Below, one piece after another: positions 1-6,440 of a stretch of 8,385 nucleotides of DNA. The notes under the pieces are model-generated. The model did not search any database, was not told the origin of the DNA, and saw only the letters and a list, made by a program, of their open reading frames with translations. Where the stretch lies: contig VBAN01000135.1 in assembly GCA_005882445.1 (NCBI GenBank), positions 1,818 through 10,202 on the forward strand. Direction: 5' to 3'. The position numbers were made by a program, and so were the translations under genes. Positions within the stretch are counted from its first letter, which is position 1. Every line of letters begins with the position of its first letter. This DNA comes from Candidatus Segetimicrobium genomatis. GTDB taxonomy: Bacteria; Sysuimicrobiota; Sysuimicrobiia; Sysuimicrobiales; Segetimicrobiaceae.

Positions 1-675
1 CGCCGCGTGGAGTTGGTCACCGGGATCCTGGTGCTCCCCCAGCGCCAGACGGCGCTGGTGGCGAAGCAGGCCGCCGAGGTCGACGTGCTGAGCGGCGGGC
101 GGCTGCGGCTGGGCGTCGGCGTGGGGTGGAACAGCGTCGAGTATGAGGCGCTGGGGCAGGACTTCCACTCCCGGGGCGCGCGCATCGAGGAGCAGATTGC
201 CGTTCTGCGCGCCTTGTGGACGCAGGAGGTCGTGACGTTCGAAGGCCGATGGCACCGGATCACGCAGGCCGGGCTCAACCCCCTCCCCGTGCAGCGCCCC
301 ATTCCCATTTGGATGGGCGGGGAGAGCGACACCGTCTTGCGAAGGATCGCCCGCCTTGCCGACGGCTGGCTCGCGGGAGGAACGCTGCGCACGCCGGCCA
401 CCCGGCTTCCGGAAACGCCCGGTGGGTATCCGGCCATGGTCGACCGGCTGCGCCGCTACGCGCTCGAGGCCGGACGCGATCCGGCGGCGATCGGGCTGGA
501 GTGCCGGATCAACTACGCCGCCGGGCCGGCGGAGTGGACGCGGCTCGCAGCGGAGTGGCGGCGCGTCGGAGGGACCCACCTCAGCGTCAACACCATGCGG
601 GCGGGCCTGGCCTCGCCCGGAGCGCATCTCGAGGCGATTCGCCGGGTCTGGGAGGTCCTGGCGGGCGCATCCTGA
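1..675 (+). CDS. Luciferase-like (LLM class) F420-dependent oxidoreductase, 5'-truncated by the window edge
   Basis: The reading frame is open from base 1 and ends at TGA 673-675, giving 224 visible residues. The first visible residues, RRVELVTGILVLPQR, correspond to an internal strand of the luciferase-like TIM barrel ('LGTGVLVLPQR' in relatives), so the true start lies roughly 60 codons upstream; the GTG at base 7 is an internal valine. The family hallmark SGGRLRLGVGVGWN (about 91-132) and the later IPIWMGGES strand are clear, followed by a helical C-terminal part. The pattern best matches the Rv2161c-like F420-dependent branch, which uses reduced deazaflavin F420 (or FMN in relatives) to reduce or oxidise unknown small substrates in the cytoplasm. 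Family assignment is strong; the F420-versus-FMN choice and the substrate are inferred. It stops 99 nt before merR and has no visible link to the efflux genes. Confidence 0.88.
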   Translation, partial: RRVELVTGILVLPQRQTALVAKQAAEVDVLSGGRLRLGVGVGWNSVEYEALGQDFHSRGARIEEQIAVLRALWTQEVVTFEGRWHRITQAGLNPLPVQRPIPIWMGGESDTVLRRIARLADGWLAGGTLRTPATRLPETPGGYPAMVDRLRRYALEAGRDPAAIGLECRINYAAGPAEWTRLAAEWRRVGGTHLSVNTMRAGLASPGAHLEAIRRVWEVLAGAS

Positions 676-683
676 GGGCATGT

Positions 684-703
684 ACCTTACGTTAACGGAA
701 GGT
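684..703. promoter_or_regulatory. 20-bp inverted repeat, candidate MerR-type operator
   Basis: ACCTTACGTTAACGGAAGGT is palindromic apart from one mismatched pair (A689 with G698). Its ends, ACCTT and AAGGT, are the half-site ends typical of MerR-family operators such as those of CueR and HmrR. It lies 9 nt after the oxidoreductase stop and 2 nt before the -35 hexamer of the merR promoter, that is, upstream of the promoter and not in the spacer where MerR activators usually bind. There is no T-run after it, so it does not look like a terminator. The dyad is seen directly; binding by the neighbouring MerR protein is inferred. Confidence 0.55.
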
Positions 704-705
704 GG

Positions 706-735
706 TTGACACCCACGTCAGGTTGTCCGTAGAAT
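706..735 (+). promoter_or_regulatory. Sigma70-type promoter of the merR-efflux operon
   Basis: A perfect -35 hexamer TTGACA (706-711) is separated by 18 nt from a good -10 hexamer TAGAAT (730-735). This is the only stretch of its kind in the window and sits in the one gap large enough to hold an operon promoter. Transcription would begin around 742, leaving a leader of about 30 nt before the merR start. The close gene packing downstream suggests that this promoter serves the genes through to the MFS gene. Confidence 0.7.
708..727. promoter_or_regulatory. Imperfect inverted repeat inside the -35/-10 spacer, candidate MerR operator
   Basis: The arms GACACCC (708-714) and GGTTGTC (721-727) pair at six of seven positions around a 6-nt centre. 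The dyad starts inside the -35 hexamer and ends 2 nt before the -10, which is the classical location for MerR-family regulators that untwist an over-long promoter spacer. The spacer here is 18 nt, a little shorter than the usual 19-20. Binding is inferred from position and symmetry only. Confidence 0.4.
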
Positions 736-761
736 GAAAAAGAATTTGGCGTCGGCGCCTC

Positions 762-767
762 AGGAGG
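762..767 (+). promoter_or_regulatory. Ribosome binding site of merR
   Basis: AGGAGG, a full Shine-Dalgarno core, lies 7 nt before the GTG at 775 and fixes that codon as the start of merR. Confidence 0.85.
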
Positions 768-774
768 ACAACCG

Positions 775-1242
775 GTGACGACCTTCTATCAAATCGGCGA
801 GGTGTGTCAGCGGAGCGGGCTCACGCAGCGGGCGCTCCATTATTACGACGAGATCGGCCTCCTCGTGCCCAGCGAGCGGCTGACCGGTGGCCAGCGGCTG
901 TACACCGTGACCGACCTCGAGCGCATCGAGCGCATCAAGAACCTCAAGCGGCTGCTCGGGTTGTCCGTGAGCGAGATCAAGCGGATGCTGGACGCCGACG
1001 AGGCGCGTGCCCGGTATCTCACGACCGCCCAGACCACGTCGGACCCCGGACGCCGCCACAAGGCGGTGGAGAGCGCGCTGCGGGTCACCGAGGACGAGCT
1101 GCAGTCGGTCCGCGAGAAAGTCCAGCAGCTGGCACAGCTTCAGCGGCAGCTCGAGCGGCAGGTCAGGGAGATCCGCAGGCTCGGCGCCGCGGCCCCTGCG
1201 GGGGGATCGCCGGCTCCTGAAGGGATAGGCGGGCGCTCGTGA
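775..1242 (+). CDS. MerR-family transcriptional regulator
   Basis: This 155-residue protein begins at GTG with a strong Shine-Dalgarno sequence. Residues 4-30 form the MerR helix-turn-helix (FYQIGEVCQRSGLTQRALHYYDEIGLL). The wing with GGQRLY (38-43) and the second DNA-binding helices (TDLERIERIKNLKRLLGLSVSEIKRML) follow. Residues 97-136 form the long dimerisation coiled coil, and residues 138-155 are a Gly/Ala/Pro-rich tail. The only cysteine (C11) is within the DNA-binding domain, so a metal-thiolate sensor like MerR or CueR is unlikely. There is no large C-terminal drug-binding domain, so the inducing signal cannot be read from the sequence. Two dyads lie in the promoter upstream, consistent with control of itself and of the efflux genes. 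Its stop codon overlaps the likely original GTG start of the adaptor gene (GTGA, 1239-1242), indicating translational coupling. Confidence 0.92.
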   Translation: MTTFYQIGEVCQRSGLTQRALHYYDEIGLLVPSERLTGGQRLYTVTDLERIERIKNLKRLLGLSVSEIKRMLDADEARARYLTTAQTTSDPGRRHKAVESALRVTEDELQSVREKVQQLAQLQRQLERQVREIRRLGAAAPAGGSPAPEGIGGRS

Positions 1243-1283
1243 CGCGCGGGTCCTAGATCTGGATCCCGTCGGTCGTTGCGGCT
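1239..1283 (+). pseudogene. Displaced 5' end of the adaptor gene, interrupted by an amber codon
   Basis: A GTG at 1239-1241 overlaps the merR stop as GTGA and has AGGCGGG (1227-1233) 5 nt upstream as a Shine-Dalgarno sequence. It is in frame with the adaptor and reads MTRGS, then TAG (1254-1256), then IWIPSVVAALGLGLVLG. This looks like the positively charged tip and hydrophobic core of a signal peptide or signal anchor, split by one stop codon. The next usable start, TTG 1284, lies inside the hydrophobic core and has no Shine-Dalgarno sequence. TAG also terminates the adaptor gene itself (2595-2597), so genome-wide recoding of TAG is unlikely. Confidence 0.65.
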
Positions 1284-2597
1284 TTGGGCCTGGGCCTGGT
1301 CCTCGGGCGCGGCACGGCTCCCGTCCCTGCCGGCAAACCGGCCGGCGCCGACCCTCCCCCGGCCGCCTCGCCCAAAAGCCGGACTCCGGCGCCGCCGCTT
1401 GTGGGGGTGGCGCATCCCAAGCGCGTCACGATTCCGCTCACACTCTCGCTGACGGCCAACATCTCCTCGCTCAGGACCGCCGTCCTCTACTCGAAGACCG
1501 CCGGCTACCTGGAGACGGTGACGGTCCGGCCCGGGGACCCCGTGAAGACCGGACAGCTGGTGGCGGTGGTCGACCACGCCCAGCTCGACGCCCAGTTGGT
1601 CCAGGCGGACGCCACGGCGCTGGCCGCGCAGTCCGGCGTTCAGACCGCGGTGGTGGCGGTCGCCACCGCCCATGCGCAGCTGGTCAACGCCGAGGCCCAG
1701 GTCCAAAACGCCAAGGCCGGGGTGGTCAAGGCCCGCGCGCAGCTGCAGAACGCGCAGGCGACCCAGGCCCGGATCGCGGATCTGGTCCGGCAGGGCGCGT
1801 CCGCGCAGCAGACGCTCGACGATGCCGTCGCCCAGGTCCAGGCCGCCCAGGCGAACCTCGACGCCGCGGATGCCCAGGTCGCCCAGGCCGACGCGCAGGT
1901 CGCGGCGGCGCGGCAGCAGGAGGCCTCGGCGGCCATGCAGGTGCAGACCCAGCGGGCGCAGGCGGCGTCTCAGGCGGCCGCGTTGCAAAACGCGCGCCTC
2001 GCCGTGGCCAACGCCACGATCACCGCTCCTTTTGACGGCATCGTCGTCAGCCGGAGCCTCGATCCGGGCGCGTACGTCACGCCCGGCACCTCCACCCCGA
2101 TCGTGACGATCGCCGACCTCGCCCAGATCGATGTTCTCGTCAACGTCACGGAGGTGCAGATCGCCGCGATTCAGCGGGGCGCCCCTGTGCAGGTCACGGT
2201 CGACGCCTATCCGGATCGGACGTTTCGAGGCAAGGTCAGCCGGATCGCCGGCGGGGCGGACCAGATCACCCGCACGGTGCAGGTGGAGATCGACATCGCC
2301 AATCCCGGCCAGCTGCTACGTCCCGGGATGTACGCCACCGCCCAATTGTCGGCGGGAGCGGACAAGGACGTCCTGGTCGTACCGCTGGGGGCGCTGGTCA
2401 CCGTCGGCGATCAGCACTTCGTGTGGGTGGTCAAAGACAGCGCGGTCACTCAGCAGCCGGTGACCGTCGGCCGCGCCACCGGAGAAGTGGTCGAGATCAC
2501 GGGGGGCCTCAGCGAGGGCGACCAGATCGTCGCCCGCGGAGCCGATCTCGTCCGTGAAGGCCAGCGGGTCCGGGCGGTCCCCGTCGCCGGCCTCTAG
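1284..2597 (+). CDS. RND efflux periplasmic adaptor (HlyD/AcrA-type membrane fusion protein), N-terminus damaged
   Basis: The continuous frame from TTG 1284 gives 437 residues; the natural start was probably GTG 1239, now cut off by an amber codon. The protein bridges an inner-membrane RND pump to an outer-membrane channel. Domains in order: Pro/Ala-rich linker (11-45); first lipoyl half (about 70-98, VRPGDPVKTGQLVAVVD); a long Ala/Gln-rich alpha-helical hairpin (about 100-240); second lipoyl half (TITAPFDGIVVSRSLDPGAYV, about 245-265); beta-barrel domain (about 278-360); membrane-proximal domain to the end (VVPLGALV, then GLSEGDQIVARGADLVREGQRV). The hairpin tip carries RIADLVRQGAS, close to the RxxxLxxxxxxS motif used to dock TolC-type channels, with the serine one position early. 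Without the upstream hydrophobic segment, the TTG product would retain only part of its signal and might not reach the periplasm. The RND gene follows after 9 nt. Family assignment is firm; the substrate is unknown. Confidence 0.85.
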   Translation: MGLGLVLGRGTAPVPAGKPAGADPPPAASPKSRTPAPPLVGVAHPKRVTIPLTLSLTANISSLRTAVLYSKTAGYLETVTVRPGDPVKTGQLVAVVDHAQLDAQLVQADATALAAQSGVQTAVVAVATAHAQLVNAEAQVQNAKAGVVKARAQLQNAQATQARIADLVRQGASAQQTLDDAVAQVQAAQANLDAADAQVAQADAQVAAARQQEASAAMQVQTQRAQAASQAAALQNARLAVANATITAPFDGIVVSRSLDPGAYVTPGTSTPIVTIADLAQIDVLVNVTEVQIAAIQRGAPVQVTVDAYPDRTFRGKVSRIAGGADQITRTVQVEIDIANPGQLLRPGMYATAQLSAGADKDVLVVPLGALVTVGDQHFVWVVKDSAVTQQPVTVGRATGEVVEITGGLSEGDQIVARGADLVREGQRVRAVPVAGL

Positions 2598-2601
2598 GAG
2601 G
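2596..2601 (+). promoter_or_regulatory. Ribosome binding site of the RND pump gene
   Basis: AGGAGG overlaps the adaptor stop TAG (2595-2597) and lies 5 nt before ATG 2607. It fixes the pump start and ties pump translation closely to the end of the adaptor gene. Confidence 0.85.
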
Positions 2602-2606
2602 GGTCA

Positions 2607-5600
2607 ATGTTCCTGACCCGCGGAGCCACCCGCAACCCTGTCTTCGTCCTGATGGTCAGCATCGCCGTCGTGGTGCTGAGCCAGATCGCCCTGTCCCGGC
2701 TGCCGACGGACCTGTTCCCAAGGATCACCATCCCCGTGATCACGGTGAACACGAACTACCAGCGCGCAAGCCCGGAGGCGGTCGAGCGCACCGTCACCTA
2801 CCCGATCGAGCAGGCCGTCACCCGGGTGGCCGGGGTGCAGCAGATCCTCTCGAGCACGCGGCAGGGAAACAGCGACATCATCCAGGGCGTCCAGCGGGTC
2901 ATGCGGAACCTTCCTACCGGAGTCAGCCAGCCCTTCATCTCTAAGTTCGATATCTCCAACATCCCGGTCGTGCAGGTGGTGGTGGGAGGCGGAGGGCTCG
3001 ACGCGCGCCAGTTGTACGATCTCGCCTACAACACCATCGAGCCGCAGCTCGAGCGCCTGCCGGGGGTCTCCCAGGCCTTCGTCAACGGCGGGCTGGTGCG
3101 GCAGTTCAACGTCAGCGTGGATCCCAACAAACTGGTGGCGGCGGGCCTGACGCTGCCGGACGTCCAGAACGCCATCGTCAAGTACAACGCGCTCATCCCG
3201 TCCGGCAGCCTCCGCAACACCCGCATCGACTACCAGCTGAACGTGCCCTCGCTCCTGCAGAGCGTCCCGGCGATCCAGGACGTCGTCATCACGACGCACG
3301 GCGGCGTGCCGGTGCACATCCGGGACGTCGCGCAGGTGGCGGACGCCGCCGCCGACCAGACCCAGATCGTCCACGTCGACGGCCGGCCGGGCGTGCTCAT
3401 GTTCGTCGCGCGCCAGCCCGACGCCAACACCATCGAGACGGTCAACCAGATCCGCGCCGCGCTCCCGCGTCTGACCGGGGTGCCGCCCGGCGTGGCGCTG
3501 TCGCTGGGCTTCGATCAGTCCCGGTACATCCGGTCCGCCATCCAGACCCTCGGGCGCGAGGCGATCGTCGGCGCGGCCCTGACGTTCGTCGTCGTCCTGG
3601 TGTTCCTGCGGAGCCTCTGGAGCCTGGTCATCGTCGGGCTCGGGATCCCGCTGTCCGTGTCGAGCGCCCTGCTGCTGCTCTACTTCACCGGCCAGACCCT
3701 CAACGTCTTCACCCTCGGCGGGCTCACGCTGGCGATGGGGCGTCTGGTGGACGACGCCATCGTGGTGCGGGAGAACATCACACGCCATCTCATGGTTCCC
3801 GGCCGCTCCGTGCTCGAGGCGGTGGTGACGGCCACGCAGGAGGTGGGGCTCCCGGTCCTGGCCTCCACCGCGTCGACGATCGCGGTATTTTTCCCGGTGG
3901 TCTTCCTCAGCGGGATCGCCCAGCGGCTGTTTGTGCCCATGGCGCTGACCATCATCTTCGCCCTCGGCGCCTCTTACGTGGTGTCGATGACGATCGACCC
4001 GGTGCTGAGCACCAAGCTGCTGCGCGCGGGCGTGCCGAAGACAGAGGGCGGCGGCATCGTGGCGCGGTTCAACCGCTGGAGCGAGGGGCTGATGGAAGGC
4101 CTCGACCTCGGCTATCAGCGCGCGCTCGGGTGGACGCTCCGGCACCGCGCGGCGGTCCTGGCGGGGACCGGGGTGGTCTTTGTGATCTCCGTGGCCGCCG
4201 CGCGGGGCATCGGGACGGAGTTTTTCCCGGCGACCGATGAGAGCCAGTTCCAGATCAACCTCGAGGCCCCACAGGGGACCGCGGTGCAGGTGACCTCCGT
4301 GATCGCCGAGCAGGTGGTCGGGATCGTCCGCCAGGTCGCCCCCCCGCGCGACATCGTGACCATCTACACGAACGCCGGAATCCCATCGGCGGGCGGTGGG
4401 TTCGGCGGGAACGCGGGGACGAACGCCGCGAACGTCCAGGTCCGGCTGGTGCCGCCGACGCAGCGCCGCGAGTCCCAGGACGATCTTGCCAACAGCATCC
4501 GCCGGGCGCTTGCGGGCAAGTTCCCCGGGATCCAGCTGTTCGTCCGGACCGGCGGGCTCCAGAACCGGGTCGTCAACTTCGGCTCGGCGGCGCCGATCGA
4601 TATCCAGCTCCTGGGGTTCGACCAGCAGGTCGGCGCGCAGTTTGCCCGGGAGGTCGCGGGGATCGTCTCGGCGACCCCCGGCACCGCCGATGTGCAGATC
4701 ACCCCGCGCGGTCAGTACCCCGCCTTCACCGTGACTCTGAACAGCGAGAAGGCGGCCCAGCTCGGCCTGGCCACGACCACGGTCGCCAACGCCATCGACA
4801 TGGCGATGGCGGGGAACGTCGGGACCGCCAGCCAGCTCATCGACCCGGTCACGGGGAACGAATACAATATCGTCGTCCGGCTGATGGACCAGTACCGGAG
4901 CCACCCCGAAGACCTGGCCAACGTGCCGCTGGCCGTCCTCGCCGACCCGGGACCGGGGTCGGCGCCGACAACCGGGCCGCTGGTGCCGGTCCGTGTCCGG
5001 GACGTCGCCCGGATCGCGCTCGGCAGCCAGCCCCTCCAGATTAGCCGCAAGAACGAGCAGCGGGTGATCGATGTCACCGCGAACGTCATCGACCGCCCGC
5101 TCGGGGCGGTCTCGCAGGAAATCGCCGGCCGGCTGAACCAGCTGCCGTTTCCCCCGGGGTTCACCTACCACATGGCCGGGCAGACCGAGCAGCAGCAGAG
5201 CGCCTTCGGCAGCCTCGGGTTCGCGCTGGGCCTGGCCCTCATGCTTGTCTACATGATCATGGCGTCGCAGTTCCAGTCGCTCGTGGACCCGTTTGTGATC
5301 ATGTTCACCGTGCCGTTGGGGATCATCGGCGTGATTTGGATGCTGCTGCTCACCCACACGACGCTGTCGATCATTTCTTTCATGGGGGTGATCACGATGG
5401 TGGGGGTCGTGGTCTCGAACGGCATCCTGCTCGTCGACTACTCGAACAAGCAGCATCATCGCCATGATCCCGATGGCCGTCGGCTTCGGCGAGGGCGCCG
5501 CGACGAACATGCCGCTCGCCCGCGCCGTGATCGGCGGGCTGACCGTCTCGACGGGTCTGACCCTGCTGTTGATCCCGACCCTCTACGTCTTCTTCGAGGA

Positions 5601-5624
5601 GCGGTTCCCGCGTCGATCCCATAA
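2607..5624 (+). CDS. RND efflux transporter permease (AcrB/HAE1-like), C-terminus lost to deletion and frameshift
   Basis: The frame from ATG 2607 codes for 1005 residues, but only residues 1-948 are genuine RND sequence. TM1 is at about 11-30, followed by the porter motif (TDLFPRITIPVITVNTNY, then SPEAVERTVTYPIEQAVTRVAGVQQILSST). A membrane block comes next with the proton-relay Asp pair D382-D383 in LVDDAIVV. The second half repeats the fold, starting near TLRHRAAVLAGTGVVFV and ending in GVITMVGVVVSNGILLVDYSNK. The lysine that completes the AcrB proton relay (K940) is serine here (S937), as I recall from other RND subgroups. After K948 the sequence becomes an Arg/Asp/His-rich frameshift product to TAA 5624. 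The real C-terminus lies in the next frame (5452-5634). About 30 residues are missing between the two, including the conserved RLRPILMT region. A repaired protein would be about 1040 residues, normal for the family. As written, the pump is probably non-functional. Confidence 0.85.
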   Translation: MFLTRGATRNPVFVLMVSIAVVVLSQIALSRLPTDLFPRITIPVITVNTNYQRASPEAVERTVTYPIEQAVTRVAGVQQILSSTRQGNSDIIQGVQRVMRNLPTGVSQPFISKFDISNIPVVQVVVGGGGLDARQLYDLAYNTIEPQLERLPGVSQAFVNGGLVRQFNVSVDPNKLVAAGLTLPDVQNAIVKYNALIPSGSLRNTRIDYQLNVPSLLQSVPAIQDVVITTHGGVPVHIRDVAQVADAAADQTQIVHVDGRPGVLMFVARQPDANTIETVNQIRAALPRLTGVPPGVALSLGFDQSRYIRSAIQTLGREAIVGAALTFVVVLVFLRSLWSLVIVGLGIPLSVSSALLLLYFTGQTLNVFTLGGLTLAMGRLVDDAIVVRENITRHLMVPGRSVLEAVVTATQEVGLPVLASTASTIAVFFPVVFLSGIAQRLFVPMALTIIFALGASYVVSMTIDPVLSTKLLRAGVPKTEGGGIVARFNRWSEGLMEGLDLGYQRALGWTLRHRAAVLAGTGVVFVISVAAARGIGTEFFPATDESQFQINLEAPQGTAVQVTSVIAEQVVGIVRQVAPPRDIVTIYTNAGIPSAGGGFGGNAGTNAANVQVRLVPPTQRRESQDDLANSIRRALAGKFPGIQLFVRTGGLQNRVVNFGSAAPIDIQLLGFDQQVGAQFAREVAGIVSATPGTADVQITPRGQYPAFTVTLNSEKAAQLGLATTTVANAIDMAMAGNVGTASQLIDPVTGNEYNIVVRLMDQYRSHPEDLANVPLAVLADPGPGSAPTTGPLVPVRVRDVARIALGSQPLQISRKNEQRVIDVTANVIDRPLGAVSQEIAGRLNQLPFPPGFTYHMAGQTEQQQSAFGSLGFALGLALMLVYMIMASQFQSLVDPFVIMFTVPLGIIGVIWMLLLTHTTLSIISFMGVITMVGVVVSNGILLVDYSNKQHHRHDPDGRRLRRGRRDEHAARPRRDRRADRLDGSDPAVDPDPLRLLRGAVPASIP

Positions 5625-5634
5625 GGCGTCATGA
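5452..5634 (+). pseudogene. Detached C-terminal end of the RND pump, in the shifted frame
   Basis: The frame starting at AGC 5452 reads SIIAMIPMAVGFGEGA, then MPLARAVIGGLTVSTGLTLL, then [21 protein letters not shown] before TGA 5632-5634. This is the canonical last membrane helix and cytoplasmic tail of an RND permease (compare ILGVMPLVISTGAG in AcrB). It is offset by one base from the main pump frame and has no start signal of its own, so it is the original end of that gene. Its stop overlaps the following ATG as ATGA, which supports this frame as the ancestral one. Confidence 0.85.
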
Positions 5635-6440
5635 CGAGCCCGACCGAATCGCCGCGGGGGGAACTGCTGATCGAGGGGCTCTCCGTCACGATCCCCAAGC
5701 CGGCCGGCGAGATCCGGGTCTTGGAGGACGTCTCGCTCGACGTGCCCGCCGGCCGGGCGGTCGCGCTGGTGGGCGGGTCCGGCGCGGGCAAGTCGATGAC
5801 GGCCTGCGCCGTGTTGAAGTTGTTCCCGGTCCCCGCGAAGATCACCGCCGGAAAGATCCTCCTCGCCGGGACCGATCTCGTCCCGCTGCCCGAGCGCGCG
5901 ATGCAGCCGTATCGCGGCCGGCGGATCGCCATGATTTTCCAGGAGCCGGGCTCCGCGCTCGACCCGGTGATGTCGGTCGGCGACCAGGTGATGGAAGGAA
6001 TCGTCGCCCACCTGGGCCGGCGGGGCGCGCGGGAGCGGGCGGCCGAAGCCCTTACCCGGGTCGGGCTGGATCCCGCGCTGCTTCGCCGGTATCCCCACGA
6101 ACTGTCGGGCGGGCAGCGGCAGCGCGTCCTCGTCGCGGCCGCGATCGCGCCCGGGCCCGAACTGCTCATCGCGGATGAACCCACGGCCGCCCTGGACGTG
6201 ACCGTCCAGGCGCAGATTCTCGATCTGCTCGGGCGGCTGCAGCGCGACCTGGGGATGTCGCTCCTGCTCATCACCCACGACCTGGGGGTCGTTGCCCAGA
6301 CCTGCGATCGGGTCCACGTGATGCGCGCCGGGCGCATCGTCGAGTCGGCGGAGACCCGGCAGCTCTTCGCCGCCCCCCAGCACCCCTACACCCGGATGCT
6401 GGTGACCGGGGCCCAGCGGCTGGGCCTTTGGGCGGAGTGA
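5631..6440 (+). CDS. ABC transporter ATP-binding protein, oligopeptide/dipeptide/nickel (OppD/DppD/NikD) type
   Basis: This is a complete 269-residue cytoplasmic ATPase. Walker A is GGSGAGKS (48-55), the Q-loop is [11 protein letters not shown] (Q104), the signature is LSGGQRQRV (158-166), Walker B is LLIADEP (178-184), the D-loop is ALD (187-189) and the H-loop histidine is H216 in LITHDLGVV. The end, [11 protein letters not shown], is the Opp/Dpp-subfamily marker. The protein stops about 12 residues later, so it lacks the extra C-terminal domain of full-length OppD (about 320 residues) and is closer to NikD in size. All catalytic residues are present. Its ATG overlaps the ancestral RND stop (ATGA) and its TGA overlaps the GTG of the MFS gene. 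No permease, binding protein or partner ATPase is nearby, so its membrane partner must be encoded elsewhere. A role in the efflux operon is suggested by position only. Confidence 0.9.
   Translation: MTSPTESPRGELLIEGLSVTIPKPAGEIRVLEDVSLDVPAGRAVALVGGSGAGKSMTACAVLKLFPVPAKITAGKILLAGTDLVPLPERAMQPYRGRRIAMIFQEPGSALDPVMSVGDQVMEGIVAHLGRRGARERAAEALTRVGLDPALLRRYPHELSGGQRQRVLVAAAIAPGPELLIADEPTAALDVTVQAQILDLLGRLQRDLGMSLLLITHDLGVVAQTCDRVHVMRAGRIVESAETRQLFAAPQHPYTRMLVTGAQRLGLWAE

Noticed and set aside
684..703. The palindrome after the oxidoreductase gene as a transcription terminator.
   Set aside because: It is moderately AT-rich, has no loop to speak of and no T-tract; an operator is the better reading.
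1140..1988. A 282-codon minus-strand open frame with Arg/Gly/Leu repeats opposite the adaptor.
   Set aside because: Its repeats are the complement of the adaptor's Ala/Gln heptads, and it has no start signal or recognisable domain.
1575..2010. Repeated GCCCAGGTC-like units as a DNA repeat array or CRISPR.
   Set aside because: The units are irregular in spacing and all keep the coding frame; they reflect the heptad repeats of the adaptor coiled coil.
2604..5510. A 968-codon open frame on the minus strand opposite the RND gene.
   Set aside because: It mirrors the RND codons, is extremely rich in Arg, Asp, His and Gly, shows no known motif and has no ribosome binding site. It is a by-product of high-GC codon usage in the real gene.
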